NCBI RefSeq assembly: GCF_003710865.1
Contig: NZ_RHHO01000017.1
Coordinates: 248,001 to 312,000 of the forward strand
From: Brevibacillus borstelensis
Lineage (GTDB): Bacteria; Bacillota; Bacilli; Brevibacillales; Brevibacillaceae
Direction: 5' to 3'
Length of the DNA stretch: 64,000 bases
The notes under the pieces are model-generated. The model was not told where the DNA came from. It searched no databases and saw nothing but the letters and a program-made list of their open reading frames with translations. Position numbers and translations under genes: made by a program. Positions 17,386 to 26,983 of this stretch are shown here, one piece after another. Positions within the stretch are counted from its first letter, which is position 1. Each line of letters begins with the position of its first letter.

Positions 17386-18377
17386 GTCGCTTTGACGATA
17401 TCTTTCCGCTGTTTCAGGAATATGACATGTTCGCACAGACCGTTGACGTGGTGAAGGCCCCGAATGTGTACAAAGCGATCACTCCGTATGGATCGTTTAT
17501 TTGCAAAAGGACACAAGCCGCTCCCCAGCGCTTGCATTTGGTCAGCGGAGTTCTCCGTCACCTGGAGCAAAAGGGGTGGGATGGGGCTGTCCCATTTTTT
17601 CATACAAAATACGACGAACCGTATGTTCTGCATGGTGAAGATACGTATTATCTAACCGCCTGGCAACCGGGGGCAGAGAAGTGGGAGGAAGAGCCGTTAG
17701 CCTGGGCGAAGCCAGCTGTAGAGCGCCTGGCAGAGCTTCATCACCTGACCCAGAACTTTCGTTTCGATGATCCGAGACAAGTGGAGCCATTGATCGATTC
17801 CTTGCTCCGCAGGTGGGACTCGATGCTGCATATGACGGAAAGAGCGGCTGAGGCGGCAGGACATCGTCTCTATCCTTCCCCGTTCGATGTCGTTTTTTTG
17901 GCCAACCACGCTTACGTCAAGGAGATGGCTCAAAGTGCGATCGGCTTGCTGCGGGACTGGCGTGAAAGGCATCGGACTCATGCTCATTTTCGCTTGTCGT
18001 TCATCCACGGTTCGCCACAGCCAGCCCACTTTTTGCCTGATCGTAACGGAAAAGTACGGATGCTGAACTTTGACCGGGCTGTGTTCGATACCCCGACCCG
18101 AGACTTGGCCATGTTCTACCGGACGTATTTTTACCTGGCCGGAGATGAGGCGGGTGCCAGTCAGCTTTACCGGCACTATTCAGAGATCTTTCCGCTGCGG
18201 CCGGAAGAAACGAATTTGCTTGCCGCTTTTCTGACTTATCCGGAAAGAATCATGCGAGATATCAGTACCTATTACAGCGAGAAAAATGAGTGGAGCGAAT
18301 TGTACGCGGTCAAACGACTGGAGAAGGATATGGACCGTTTGATACGCCTGCAACGCTGGGTGCAGCAAGCTTTTTAG
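17382..18377 (+). CDS. ysxE: Spore coat kinase-fold protein YsxE
   Basis: The 331 residues are of the CotS/YsxE family and translationally coupled to the preceding gene (ATGA). The loop corresponding to the catalytic site reads FIHGSPQPAHFLPDRNGKVRMLNFDRAVFDTPTRDLAMFYRTYF. The His-Gly and the DFG-like NFDR segments survive, but the catalytic Asp position is Ser. In B. subtilis ysxE follows spoVID directly and the product is a coat protein needed to complete encasement. The duplication here (two such genes in a row) differs from B. subtilis. Confidence 0.85.
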   Translation: MSRFDDIFPLFQEYDMFAQTVDVVKAPNVYKAITPYGSFICKRTQAAPQRLHLVSGVLRHLEQKGWDGAVPFFHTKYDEPYVLHGEDTYYLTAWQPGAEKWEEEPLAWAKPAVERLAELHHLTQNFRFDDPRQVEPLIDSLLRRWDSMLHMTERAAEAAGHRLYPSPFDVVFLANHAYVKEMAQSAIGLLRDWRERHRTHAHFRLSFIHGSPQPAHFLPDRNGKVRMLNFDRAVFDTPTRDLAMFYRTYFYLAGDEAGASQLYRHYSEIFPLRPEETNLLAAFLTYPERIMRDISTYYSEKNEWSELYAVKRLEKDMDRLIRLQRWVQQAF

Positions 18378-18386
18378 ACACAAAAG

Positions 18387-18413
18387 ACGTCTCACCAGGT
18401 GGGGCGTTTTTTT
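18387..18413. terminator. Bidirectional terminator after ysxE
   Basis: The stem ACGTCTCACC / GGTGGGGCGT (with G-T pairs) is followed by a T run on the plus strand and by TTTTG on the minus strand. It serves ysxE and the convergent small membrane gene. Confidence 0.8.
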
Positions 18414-18431
18414 GCGTACATGCACCAGCTA

Positions 18432-18611
18432 TCAGAGCCATTCAAGAAGAATGGCGACGTACAGGATAGCCAGCAGTCCCAGCAGGATGACATCAAAGGA
18501 TGTAGGAACGAATATCGTGCGAATAAATTGAAACACAATCAACGGAAGGAGAATTTGCCTGCAGCCGAATTTGATCCGCAAGTAAGTGGGGTGGTATTTC
18601 CAGCGAGACAT
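18432..18611 (-). CDS. Small membrane protein of unknown function (59 aa)
   Basis: The ATG has GAGAGGTG seven bases upstream on the minus strand. The protein has a basic N-terminus (MSRWKYHPTYLRIKFG) and two hydrophobic segments (about residues 19-30 and 36-56), so it is a likely two-helix membrane protein. I do not recognise the family. It is convergent with ysxE and shares its terminator. The good ribosome site, membrane-like pattern and terminator support it being real. Confidence 0.6.
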   Translation of the reverse strand: MSRWKYHPTYLRIKFGCRQILLPLIVFQFIRTIFVPTSFDVILLGLLAILYVAILLEWL

Positions 18612-18703
18612 CGCGATCACCTCTCAGCTCCAGTATATGCACAAGACGAAAGGCCAGTGTCTCCTTTCTCGAAACCCCCTGCTCGAAACGGAGCCGGATG
18701 CTG

Positions 18704-18709
18704 TATAAT
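18704..18709 (+). promoter_or_regulatory. -10 element of the partner-switching operon
   Basis: A perfect TATAAT lies 88 bases before the phosphatase gene. The -35 is poor (around 18681). Confidence 0.45.
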
Positions 18710-18797
18710 GAAAAAACCGACGTTTGGACCTGCCCTTACCGGGGAACAGAATGCAGAGGGGTAGCAGAGACATGCAAATGCAAAAAGGTGATCCGTA

Positions 18798-20903
18798 ATG
18801 GTATGGAAAGCGTTGCTTTACGCGAGCGGCATAGGGGCAGGCGTATACATCATGCTTCTCTCCCGTCAATTGGTATCGATAAAGCGTTGGTACGACCTTT
18901 CGTTTTTACAAGGTGCCGGCTTGATCGCCTGGGGATTGTCACATCTGATGGTAAACCATCCCGACATTCTCATCCAGCAACTAAGCCTCCCCTTTGATAT
19001 GCTGTATTACCTGTTTTTTCTCATGTCTATACATGCGTACCCATTGGCGCCGCATATCTACTATGACCGGTGGAAGAGTATTCTGGATGCAATGGCATTT
19101 GTAGCGGTTTACGGCGCGATGGCCCTTTGCTCATGGCTGTACCAAGAGGATGCGGGTATGATGATTGTCCTGCTGCACATCCTGAGCGGCATTCTGCTGC
19201 TGGCTCCGTGGACAACCGTTTTTCTGGCAAACGGGCTGGTACACGGTAAACAAGAAAAAGAATCGAAATTGTTGGTTGCGACTTTGCTGTTTACGGTGGC
19301 TGTCATGTTTCAACCGATCATGCCCACGGCGCTTTTTATGATCATGGGTTCACTGTCGCTTGGCATCTTGCTGTGGGCTCACATTCGTTTTCCACGCAAC
19401 CCTTCAAAAGGGCGACTGATGAACGAATATGGCTATTTGCATGAACAGTTGAGGTTCAGCTTTCTTGACTCGAATTCCATGCAGGTATTGCTGTTTGTAG
19501 AGGTAGTCGCGATGTTTACCTGGCCCGATTCCCGCATCCATATAATCGGGATTGGAATTGGTGCCCTTATCACTGTTTTCAGATTATTCCTGACAAAAGG
19601 TTGGAATCAATCCTTGGTCCGTCAGATGATGGACACAGCAAGCAGTCTGGAGAAAAAATTTACCGAACATATGGATCAGATTCAACGAAAGAATGATCAA
19701 CTCTCGCAAATCCTTGCCATCAAGCAAACCTATGAAAAAATTTTGCTGGCTAGCAATGAACAAAGCTTGCGCGAGGTCAGCTATGAAAATCTGCAGCAGG
19801 TGATCGAAGAGCTGGTGGATGCCTGGTTTTCCAAAATGGACAACCTCGTTTACTTGCGCATTTCTCTGGAATCGCAGGAAGGTGTAGTTTATTATGAAGT
19901 GGTCAGGGGAGATCCCAACCATCCCTATATCCAGAGAGACATATCGGAACAAATTGTGGTAGATGAACAGAGGGATACGCCGCTGGCACCCAGGTATGTA
20001 GTCATGCTGGCGAAAAGCACTACAGAGAGCGTGGAAGAACTTGAACTGGAGCAATCCTTTTTTCAATTGCTGGTCGTAAACGTGCGCGGACTGATCCTCA
20101 GATGCTTGCAGGAAAATCAGCTGCTGGAGCTGCGCTTGATGGAGCAGGAGATGGAACTGGCGCAAAAAATCCAGTTTTTGCTGATTCCCCGAGAACGGCT
20201 TGTCCTGCCCGGTCTTCAAGCCAAGGCTGTGTTCCTCCCTTATACCTATGTGGGCGGAGATTATGTGGACTACCTGATGCTCGATGAGCGCTTTACTTGC
20301 TTTGTGGTGGCCGACGTTTCGGGCCACGGCCTGCCAGCCAGCCTGATGACGACAGGAATCCGCAGCGCTGTCCGGGCCGTGACGCAAACCTATTGGAAAC
20401 CTGAACTGATTTTGCATCAACTGAACAAATTGCTCTACGAAGATTTGAGCAAAACACGCTCGTTTATTACGATGCTGATCGCAGTCTACGATTCGGTAGA
20501 CCACACATTATCGATCAGTCGTGCCGGGCACCCGCAGCCGTTCATATTGGACGGCTCCGGGGCAAGGCTCCTTCCATGCAGCGGCGGCCTGGGTCTGGGG
20601 TTGCTCCCGAATAGCGTCTACGTTTCAGACGAAGTACCCCTGGACCAAGACGGCATGCTGCTAGCCTATACAGACGGTTTGCTGGAGATGAGCAGAAAAG
20701 ACTCCCAGCAATGCTTGCAAACGTGGTTGAAAGGATTTTCGAGCTTGCTAAGCGAGGAAAAGCGGTCGGGTGAAACCGACAGTATTGCGTTGGTGGAGAA
20801 CTATGTCTGGGCGAGGACGAAAGAGGGTCTGCAGTCCGATGATATATCCCTGTTAATCCTGCGGTTTCAATCAGGTACGGAACAGGAGGAAAGGAAACGA
20901 TGA
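18798..20903 (+). CDS. Membrane-anchored SpoIIE/RsbU-type PP2C serine phosphatase
   Basis: This is a 701-residue protein. Residues 1 to about 275 hold eight or nine membrane helices. Then come a coiled coil (about 280-310), a cytoplasmic sensor-like region (about 320-440), a second helix (LRLMEQEMELAQKIQFLLIPRE) and a SpoIIE/PP2C domain (about 460-695). The metal-binding motifs are intact: YVGGDYVDY (near residue 487), VADVSGHGLPASLM (near 505), SRAGHPQPF and SDDISLLIL (near 680). Such phosphatases dephosphorylate a STAS anti-anti-sigma protein, and the STAS gene two positions downstream is the natural substrate. The next gene overlaps by ATGA. The multi-helix sensor is unlike B. subtilis RsbU or RsbP. 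Confidence 0.92.
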   Translation: MVWKALLYASGIGAGVYIMLLSRQLVSIKRWYDLSFLQGAGLIAWGLSHLMVNHPDILIQQLSLPFDMLYYLFFLMSIHAYPLAPHIYYDRWKSILDAMAFVAVYGAMALCSWLYQEDAGMMIVLLHILSGILLLAPWTTVFLANGLVHGKQEKESKLLVATLLFTVAVMFQPIMPTALFMIMGSLSLGILLWAHIRFPRNPSKGRLMNEYGYLHEQLRFSFLDSNSMQVLLFVEVVAMFTWPDSRIHIIGIGIGALITVFRLFLTKGWNQSLVRQMMDTASSLEKKFTEHMDQIQRKNDQLSQILAIKQTYEKILLASNEQSLREVSYENLQQVIEELVDAWFSKMDNLVYLRISLESQEGVVYYEVVRGDPNHPYIQRDISEQIVVDEQRDTPLAPRYVVMLAKSTTESVEELELEQSFFQLLVVNVRGLILRCLQENQLLELRLMEQEMELAQKIQFLLIPRERLVLPGLQAKAVFLPYTYVGGDYVDYLMLDERFTCFVVADVSGHGLPASLMTTGIRSAVRAVTQTYWKPELILHQLNKLLYEDLSKTRSFITMLIAVYDSVDHTLSISRAGHPQPFILDGSGARLLPCSGGLGLGLLPNSVYVSDEVPLDQDGMLLAYTDGLLEMSRKDSQQCLQTWLKGFSSLLSEEKRSGETDSIALVENYVWARTKEGLQSDDISLLILRFQSGTEQEERKR

Positions 20904-22129
20904 TGTTGTGTGAGGAGTGCCCGCAGAATCCTGCGTGTCAGAACTGTCTAGCTGCATTGCGGGCAGGAGCAGGACAAAAAGTGATACCTGCCCGCACAGT
21001 CAGGGTGAAGCTGGATTCCGGCGAAGTCGCATCGGCTGAACTCCGCGCTATCTGCCGGACCGCAATCGGTCTGTTCTGTCATGAACAAAAGCTGTCAGAT
21101 CGGGTCGAAGTAGAATTGGCGTCCGACTTCCGGATTATTGGGAACGCTTTCCAAGGAATTCACGATGTTCCCTACTATGTGCTGGATATCGAAAAAGTGC
21201 TTCGCCGGGAAGAGGTTTTGGGGCGATTGCTCATGGAGGAATTCCTGCAATGGCATCATAGTGCGGAAAAGCAACCGACAGACATGCTGGCCGAGTTGAA
21301 AGAGCCAGAGGATGAACGGCACCGCCTCATCAAGGAAGAGCTGCAAAAGCTCTCTATCTTGCGTCAGGTGCAGAGCATTTACTTGTACGTAATGGAGAAT
21401 GGAGACATAAGACCGATTGGAGCCCAGCGGACAGAAGAATTGATGGAAGGGGACATGAGGCGAGTAGCTCTAGAGGCCATAAAGAGCGGCACTTCTGTAA
21501 GGGAGCAGCTGGTCTCGTCCGATGGCAGCAAGATGTACGAAATGTATGCCTCCCCTCTGCCGGATCAGACCTGTGGACTGGCGTTGATCGATGTGACAGA
21601 GGCCATTGCCGAAGAGCGTCGGCGCCAGCAAAAAGAATGGGACATGTACAAGCAGGTCTTGGGGGCAGTCACCCAGGACAAGCTTGTTTTATTGACAGAT
21701 GCGGAGTTGACGGTACTGGCCGAAGACGGACTGAAGCTGGCAACGGTGTTGATCCAGTCGGCGGAAGACCTGGCATTCCTCAGAACGGAGTGCAGGCGGA
21801 TCATGGATGCGCTCCAGGTAGAGGAAAAGCGGAAGTTCCAGTATGTCGTGGCTGTCAATGAAGCGGCGACGAATACGTTGAAGCATGGCACCGGCGGGAC
21901 CGTGACCATCCACCTCGCATCTGCGGAAAATACAGTACGTGTCATTGTACATGATCACGGGAACGGAATTCTCCTGGAGGAGCTGCCGAGAGCGACACTG
22001 CGACAAGGCTACTCGAGCAAGCATTCGCTGGGGGTTGGCTTTCACGCCATGCTCCAGTTTTGCGACCGGGTATGTCTGGGCACCTCTCCATCTGGTACGA
22101 GGTTGATTTTAGAGTGTATGATCGGTTAA
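20900..22129 (+). CDS. RsbW/RsbT-like HATPase protein with N-terminal Cys cluster
   Basis: The 409 residues start with a compact C-x2-C-x5-C-x2-C cluster (Cys4, 7, 13, 16) that could bind zinc or an Fe-S centre. Residues 30-150 are of unknown fold. A PAS-like segment (about 150-250: SIYLYVMENGDIRPIG, GLALIDVTEAIAEERR) follows, and then a C-terminal GHKL ATPase/serine-kinase domain (about 280-409) with the N-box VAVNEAATNTLKHG, DHGNGI and the SLGVGFHAM lid. RsbW-type kinases phosphorylate STAS partners and may hold a sigma factor. RsbW itself is about 160 residues, so the long N-terminal part is unusual. It is coupled to the phosphatase gene. Confidence 0.85.
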   Translation: MMLCEECPQNPACQNCLAALRAGAGQKVIPARTVRVKLDSGEVASAELRAICRTAIGLFCHEQKLSDRVEVELASDFRIIGNAFQGIHDVPYYVLDIEKVLRREEVLGRLLMEEFLQWHHSAEKQPTDMLAELKEPEDERHRLIKEELQKLSILRQVQSIYLYVMENGDIRPIGAQRTEELMEGDMRRVALEAIKSGTSVREQLVSSDGSKMYEMYASPLPDQTCGLALIDVTEAIAEERRRQQKEWDMYKQVLGAVTQDKLVLLTDAELTVLAEDGLKLATVLIQSAEDLAFLRTECRRIMDALQVEEKRKFQYVVAVNEAATNTLKHGTGGTVTIHLASAENTVRVIVHDHGNGILLEELPRATLRQGYSSKHSLGVGFHAMLQFCDRVCLGTSPSGTRLILECMIG

Positions 22130-22136
22130 TTCCGAT

Positions 22137-22162
22137 GTTTGGAAATAGAAAAACTTGGGTAA
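22137..22162 (+). promoter_or_regulatory. Sigma-B-like promoter before the STAS gene
   Basis: GTTTGG, 14 bases, then GGGTAA resembles the B. subtilis sigma-B consensus GTTTAA / GGGTAT with 12-15 spacing. It starts 7 bases after the HATPase gene stop. A weaker sigma-A-like TTGATA is at 22164-22169. Confidence 0.4.
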
Positions 22163-22224
22163 CTTGATAACGGGGTAATTCGTTACATAAATAAAGAATG
22201 AAAGCGTGAGAGGAGTATGTGTGC

Positions 22225-22530
22225 ATGGACTTCCAGGCAACAGAAACGAACGGACAGGCTACCCTTTACTTTGCCGGTGAATTGGACATGGCTGTAGGTG
22301 ACAAGGTCGGCAATCTATTGCGCGAATACGGAGAAAGAAACGGCTCGGTTACGGTTGATTTTCGGGATGTGACGTTCGTCGATTCTTCCGGCATCGGCAA
22401 TCTGTTTTTTACGACGAAAGATTTGCTCGCTTTGGGAAAGCGGGTAGAGATCATCAATGTACGCGAAGAAATAATGGACATCCTGCACGTCCTTGGATTT
22501 GCGGAAGCGCTCGGAATCACCGTGAATTAG
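22225..22530 (+). CDS. STAS anti-anti-sigma factor (SpoIIAA/RsbV-like)
   Basis: The ATG at 22225 has AGGAG nine bases upstream and was preferred over an in-frame GTG at 22219, which is too close to the ribosome site. The 101 residues form a STAS domain: LYFAGELDMAVGDKV, then VTVDFRDVTFVDSSGIGNLFF with the phosphorylatable serine, then RVEIINVREEIMDILHVLGFAEAL. It should cycle between phosphorylated (by the upstream HATPase protein) and free forms (by the PP2C phosphatase). No sigma factor gene follows, so its final partner is not in this window. Confidence 0.93.
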   Translation: MDFQATETNGQATLYFAGELDMAVGDKVGNLLREYGERNGSVTVDFRDVTFVDSSGIGNLFFTTKDLLALGKRVEIINVREEIMDILHVLGFAEALGITVN

Positions 22531-22546
22531 CCAGGTGAAACCGGGT

Positions 22547-22576
22547 TTGACGGGCTGCACCTGGATTGTATATAAT
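22547..22576 (+). promoter_or_regulatory. Promoter of valS leader
   Basis: TTGACG at 22547-22552, 18 bases, TATAAT at 22571-22576. Confidence 0.75.
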
Positions 22577-22582
22577 ACGATT

Positions 22583-22871
22583 GACATGAAATGAAACAAA
22601 GTGATTGCTGTGAACGGGAAGAGTAGACCAGGACGCCTTGGCAGAGAGGAGAATCAGTAGCTGCGAGATTCTCTAAGGAAGGGATTGGTCGAAGGTCGCC
22701 CGGGAGTTGTTTCGGTGAATGCACATATTTTGTGCTGTAGCCGCGACCGGCTAACAACCGTTATCTTGTCAGAGTGAATGCGGCACTTCGGCAATGGATG
22801 CGAAGGCTTGCATTAACAAAGGTGGTACCGCGAAACAATCCTTTCGTCCTTTGGGATGGAAGGTTTTTTTA
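22583..22871 (+). ncRNA. T-box leader (tRNA-Val responsive) of valS
   Basis: The leader has the T-box AAAGGTGGTACCGCG at 22818-22832, in which TGGT would pair with the ACCA end of uncharged tRNA-Val. An AGTAGA specifier-loop element lies near 22621 in a stem closed by CGGG / CCCG. The GTC valine codon at 22695-22697, on the opposite side of that loop, is the likely specifier. A terminator follows (CCTTTCGTCC 22840-22849 against GGATGGAAGG 22854-22863, then seven Ts). Uncharged tRNA-Val would favour the antiterminator and allow valS expression. Confidence 0.92.
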
Positions 22872-22892
22872 TTTTCTTAAGGAGGCATTGCC

Positions 22893-25568
22893 ATGTCGAA
22901 TCAACAAGCGACCAATGACATTGATCAGCTGCTGCCGAAAAACTACGATCCAAAGGCAGCCGAATCCAAATGGTATCCGTACTGGATCGAAAAAGGCTTT
23001 TTCAAAGCAGAGAGAGACCCCCAGAAACGTCCGTTTACAATCGTTATCCCGCCGCCAAACGTAACGGGAAAGCTGCACCTGGGCCATGCCCTGGACACGA
23101 CACTGCAGGACATCATCACCCGAACCAAGCGCATGCAGGGATACAGTGCGCTGTTTTTGCCGGGAATGGACCACGCCGGTATCGCGACGCAAGCTCGTGT
23201 AGAAGCGACGCTGCGCGAGGAAGGCATCTCCCGTCACGATCTGGGACGTGAAAAATTCCTCGAGAAGGTGTGGGAATGGAAGCACATCTACGCCGAGCAT
23301 ATTCGCGAGCAGTGGGAAAAGCTCGGTCTTGCCCTTGATTACTCGCGCGAGCGCTTTACGATGGACGAAGGACTTTCCCGTGCCGTTCGCGAGGTATTTG
23401 TACGTCTGTATGAAAAAGGACTCATTTACCGCGGCAATCGGATTATCAACTGGGACCCTGCTGCCCGCACGGCCCTGTCCGATATCGAGGTCATCTATAA
23501 AGAAGTAAAGGGCGCCCTGCATCACATGCGCTACCCATTGGCAGACGGAAGCGGCTACATCGAAGTGGCGACGACGCGTCCGGAAACCATGCTTGGTGAT
23601 ACGGCAGTAGCCGTTCATCCCGAAGACGAGCGTTACAAGCATCTGATCGGCAAAACCGTCATTCTGCCGATCGTTGGCCGGGAAATTCCGATCGTGGCAG
23701 ATGACTATGTAGACCCTGAGTTTGGTTCCGGTGCCGTAAAAATTACACCGGCCCATGACCCGAACGACTTTGAGCTCGGTCAAAGACATCAGCTTCCGCA
23801 AATCGTCGTCATGGACGAATCAGGGACGATGAACGAAAATGCGGCTGGCTATAAAGGGCTGGACCGTTTTGAGTGCCGCAAGCAAATCATCAAGGACTTG
23901 ACCGAACAAGGCGTCATGTTCAAGATCGAGGAGCACATCCATCAGGTTGGACACAGTGAACGCAGCGATGCCGTCGTTGAACCGTATCTGTCCACCCAGT
24001 GGTTTGTCAAAATGCAGCCTCTGGCAGATGCGGCGATTGCCAACGCGTACAGCGAGGACAGTGTCAAATTCGTGCCGGAGCGCTTCAAGACAAACTACCT
24101 GCGCTGGATCGAGAATATCCGCGATTGGTGCATCTCCCGCCAGCTCTGGTGGGGCCACCGGATTCCGGCCTGGTACTGCCAGGATTGCAGCGAGACCATC
24201 GTTTCCCGCGAAGATGCAGGTGAGTGCCCGCACTGCCACAGCCATCAGCTAGTGCAGGATCAGGACGTTCTCGACACCTGGTTCTCCTCGGCCCTCTGGC
24301 CATTCTCGACGCTGGGCTGGCCGGAAGAGACAGAGGATATGAAGTACTTCTATCCGACCAATGTACTGGTTACCGGCTACGATATCATCTTCTTCTGGGT
24401 AGCGCGGATGATTTTCAGCGGACTCGAATTTACCGGTAAAAATCCGTTTGACACCGTTTTGATTCACGGCATTATTCGGGACTCCGAAGGACGGAAAATG
24501 TCCAAGTCGCTGGGCAACGGGGTTGACCCGATGGAAGTAATCGAGAAGTACGGAGCGGACGCCCTGCGCTTTACGCTCGCAACGGGAAATTCGCCGGGTA
24601 ACGACCAGCGTTTCTACTGGGAAAAAGTAGAGGCGAACCGCAACTTCGCCAACAAAATTTGGAATGCGTCCCGCTTTGCTTTGATGAATCTGACAGGGTT
24701 TGGCTACGAGGACATCGATCTTAGTGGAAACCTGTCCACACCGGACAAATGGGTTCTGTCCCGCCTGCAGGCGACGATCAAAGACGTTACCCGTCTCATG
24801 GATGCGTTTGAATTCGGCGAAGCTGGCCGCGTCCTGTACAACTTCATCTGGGATGACCTTTGCGACTGGTACATCGAAATGGCGAAGCTGCCGCTGTACG
24901 GCAATGACGAGGCAGCGAAAAAGACGACCCAATCCGTCCTGGTCACTGTACTCGATCAGACCTTGCGTCTCTTGCATCCGTTCATGCCTTACATGACCGA
25001 GGAAATTTGGCAAGCACTGCCGCATCAGGGAGAAAGCATCACGGTTGCAGCCTGGCCGACAGTAAATGAGCAATTGATTTTCCCGGACGCAGAGGCAGAA
25101 ATGAATCTGCTCGTGGAAGTCATTCGCAGTGTCCGCAACATCCGGGCCGAAGTGAATGTGCCGATGTCCAAGAAAATCGAGCTCTTGATCAAGCCGGGCG
25201 ATTCTCTCACGCTGGAACGTCTCCAACGCGGTGAAGAGTACCTGGTCCGTTTCTGCAATCCGGAGCGCCTGGAGATCAGCGAGCAGCTAAAGACACCGGA
25301 CAAAGCGATGTCCGCAGTCGTGTCAGGCGCGGAGCTTTTCTTGCCGCTGGCGGGATTGATTGATCTGGACCAAGAAGTGAAGCGTCTGGAAAAAGAACTG
25401 GCGACGCTGCACGGAGAAGTCGAGCGAATCGAGAAAAAGCTGAACAATCCGGGCTTCATGGCTAAGGCTCCGGAAAAAGTAGTCGAAGAGGAACGGGCGA
25501 AGATGGCCGGTTACATGGAAAAACGCGAGAAAGTAATGGCCCGCCTATCTGAGCTAAAAGGCGAATGA
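22893..25568 (+). CDS. valS: Valyl-tRNA synthetase
   Basis: ValS is a class I synthetase that charges tRNA-Val and edits Thr-tRNA-Val. At 891 residues it has the normal bacterial length. The HIGH motif is [13 protein letters not shown] (near residue 55) and KMSKS is at about residue 535 ([14 protein letters not shown]). The editing domain ([17 protein letters not shown]) and a C-terminal coiled coil ([20 protein letters not shown]) are present. A CxxC pair (YCQDCSE, CPHCHS) lies in the catalytic insertion. The ATG is 22 bases after the leader terminator, with AAGGAGG upstream. T-box control is described under the leader. Confidence 0.98.
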   Translation: MSNQQATNDIDQLLPKNYDPKAAESKWYPYWIEKGFFKAERDPQKRPFTIVIPPPNVTGKLHLGHALDTTLQDIITRTKRMQGYSALFLPGMDHAGIATQARVEATLREEGISRHDLGREKFLEKVWEWKHIYAEHIREQWEKLGLALDYSRERFTMDEGLSRAVREVFVRLYEKGLIYRGNRIINWDPAARTALSDIEVIYKEVKGALHHMRYPLADGSGYIEVATTRPETMLGDTAVAVHPEDERYKHLIGKTVILPIVGREIPIVADDYVDPEFGSGAVKITPAHDPNDFELGQRHQLPQIVVMDESGTMNENAAGYKGLDRFECRKQIIKDLTEQGVMFKIEEHIHQVGHSERSDAVVEPYLSTQWFVKMQPLADAAIANAYSEDSVKFVPERFKTNYLRWIENIRDWCISRQLWWGHRIPAWYCQDCSETIVSREDAGECPHCHSHQLVQDQDVLDTWFSSALWPFSTLGWPEETEDMKYFYPTNVLVTGYDIIFFWVARMIFSGLEFTGKNPFDTVLIHGIIRDSEGRKMSKSLGNGVDPMEVIEKYGADALRFTLATGNSPGNDQRFYWEKVEANRNFANKIWNASRFALMNLTGFGYEDIDLSGNLSTPDKWVLSRLQATIKDVTRLMDAFEFGEAGRVLYNFIWDDLCDWYIEMAKLPLYGNDEAAKKTTQSVLVTVLDQTLRLLHPFMPYMTEEIWQALPHQGESITVAAWPTVNEQLIFPDAEAEMNLLVEVIRSVRNIRAEVNVPMSKKIELLIKPGDSLTLERLQRGEEYLVRFCNPERLEISEQLKTPDKAMSAVVSGAELFLPLAGLIDLDQEVKRLEKELATLHGEVERIEKKLNNPGFMAKAPEKVVEEERAKMAGYMEKREKVMARLSELKGE

Positions 25569-25611
25569 ACCGCCGTACCTTCGCATATTTTTGAGAATGG
25601 AGCAATGCGGC

Positions 25612-26982
25612 ATGAATGCTGAAGGATTGGAAGGATACACAAAAGCGCTAGACTGGCTGCACGGACTGCTTCGGTTTGGCCAAAAGCCGGGACTGGAAAG
25701 AATGCAGTGGATGCTGGGGCAATTGGGGAATCCCGAGAGACGGCTTGCTTTTATTCACGTCGCCGGTACGAACGGGAAAGGCTCTACCTGCTCTTATCTG
25801 AGCCATATGCTGATGGAGGCCGGATACAGTGTAGGGATGTTCACTTCCCCGTACCTGATCGATTTCCGGGAAAGGATTCGATACAACGGGGCGATGATTC
25901 CGCAAGCCGATTTGGTCGAATTGGTGGAACAGGCAAGGGTTCTTGTGGAGCGCTGCGAAGCAGAATCAGGATTTGGCTCTCCTACCGAATTTGAAGTGAT
26001 TACACTCATTGCCATCCTCTATTTTGCCAACGTGACAAGACCGGCAGTCGTGGTCTGGGAAACGGGCTTGGGCGGACGACTGGACTCGACCAATGTCGTT
26101 TTCCCGATCGCAACCGTCATTACGAACATAGGCATGGATCACATGGACGTACTCGGAAACAGCCTTCCCGAGATTGCCCGGGAAAAGGCGGGGATCATCA
26201 AGCCGGGGGTACCCGTCATCACTGGTGAAAGGCGGGCAGAAGTGCTCGCGGTCCTGCAGGAGGCCGCAGACAGGTCGCGAAGTACGCTGTATCGCATCGG
26301 TTCCCATTTTGATGCAGAGCAGCTGCAGGAGCGGATCGGTGAACAACAGATCCGCTACCGGAGCATTTTCCGGCGGGCCGAGTCAGAATACCGGCTGGCA
26401 ATGAATGGCCCCCATCAGGCAGAAAACGCCGCGGTATCGCTGATGACCATCGACGTTCTGCGCAATTACCTGTCTTATCTCCTGGAGGAAGAAGAAATTG
26501 TGCGCGGACTGCAACAAACTCGCTGGCCTGGGCGTCTAGAGGTAGTCTCGCCAAGACCAATGGTCATGTTGGATGGGGCTCACAATCAGGAAGGAATCGA
26601 GGCGCTGGTTGCCAGCTTGAACCGGTTGACGACGCCAAATACCCGGCTGCATTTGCTGTTCTCCGGGTTGGCGGATAAGCCGCTGAAAAGGATGGCCGAA
26701 GCGCTGAGAGGATTGCAGACAAACGTAGAAACCGTTCGACTGACGAAGTTTGACTTCCCCCGCGCCGCGGAGACTGGTCAATTGCAAGAGGCATTTCTTG
26801 CGGGAGGCTGGGAAGCTGCACGCTTGGATATTGTCTCCGATTGGCGCCAGTTTCTCGCTTCTTGGGTGAAGGACAACCGAGCAGCAAACGGCGACGACTG
26901 GTTGGTTGTCTGCGGTTCGCTCTATTTCATCGCCCAAGTGCGCACATTCTTTCCCACTACTGTAGAAGAGGCAGGTGAATAG
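25612..26982 (+). CDS. folC: Folylpolyglutamate/dihydrofolate synthase
   Basis: FolC adds glutamate to dihydropteroate and folates. It is an ATP-dependent Mur-ligase relative with P-loop [16 protein letters not shown], the folate-binding [13 protein letters not shown] segment, [11 protein letters not shown] and LDGAHNQEG. The ATG at 25612 has GGAG at suitable distance and gives 456 residues; in-frame TTG and ATG codons 15-21 bases upstream lack a better site. It lies 43 bases after valS with no terminator between, so probably in the T-box transcript, and overlaps the murC region. The valS-folC order is conserved in Bacillales. Confidence 0.95.
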   Translation: MNAEGLEGYTKALDWLHGLLRFGQKPGLERMQWMLGQLGNPERRLAFIHVAGTNGKGSTCSYLSHMLMEAGYSVGMFTSPYLIDFRERIRYNGAMIPQADLVELVEQARVLVERCEAESGFGSPTEFEVITLIAILYFANVTRPAVVVWETGLGGRLDSTNVVFPIATVITNIGMDHMDVLGNSLPEIAREKAGIIKPGVPVITGERRAEVLAVLQEAADRSRSTLYRIGSHFDAEQLQERIGEQQIRYRSIFRRAESEYRLAMNGPHQAENAAVSLMTIDVLRNYLSYLLEEEEIVRGLQQTRWPGRLEVVSPRPMVMLDGAHNQEGIEALVASLNRLTTPNTRLHLLFSGLADKPLKRMAEALRGLQTNVETVRLTKFDFPRAAETGQLQEAFLAGGWEAARLDIVSDWRQFLASWVKDNRAANGDDWLVVCGSLYFIAQVRTFFPTTVEEAGE

Positions 26983-26983
26983 G

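Noticed and set aside
24249..25226. Long minus-strand open frame inside valS
   Set aside because: Opposite to highly conserved synthetase sequence, with no motifs.
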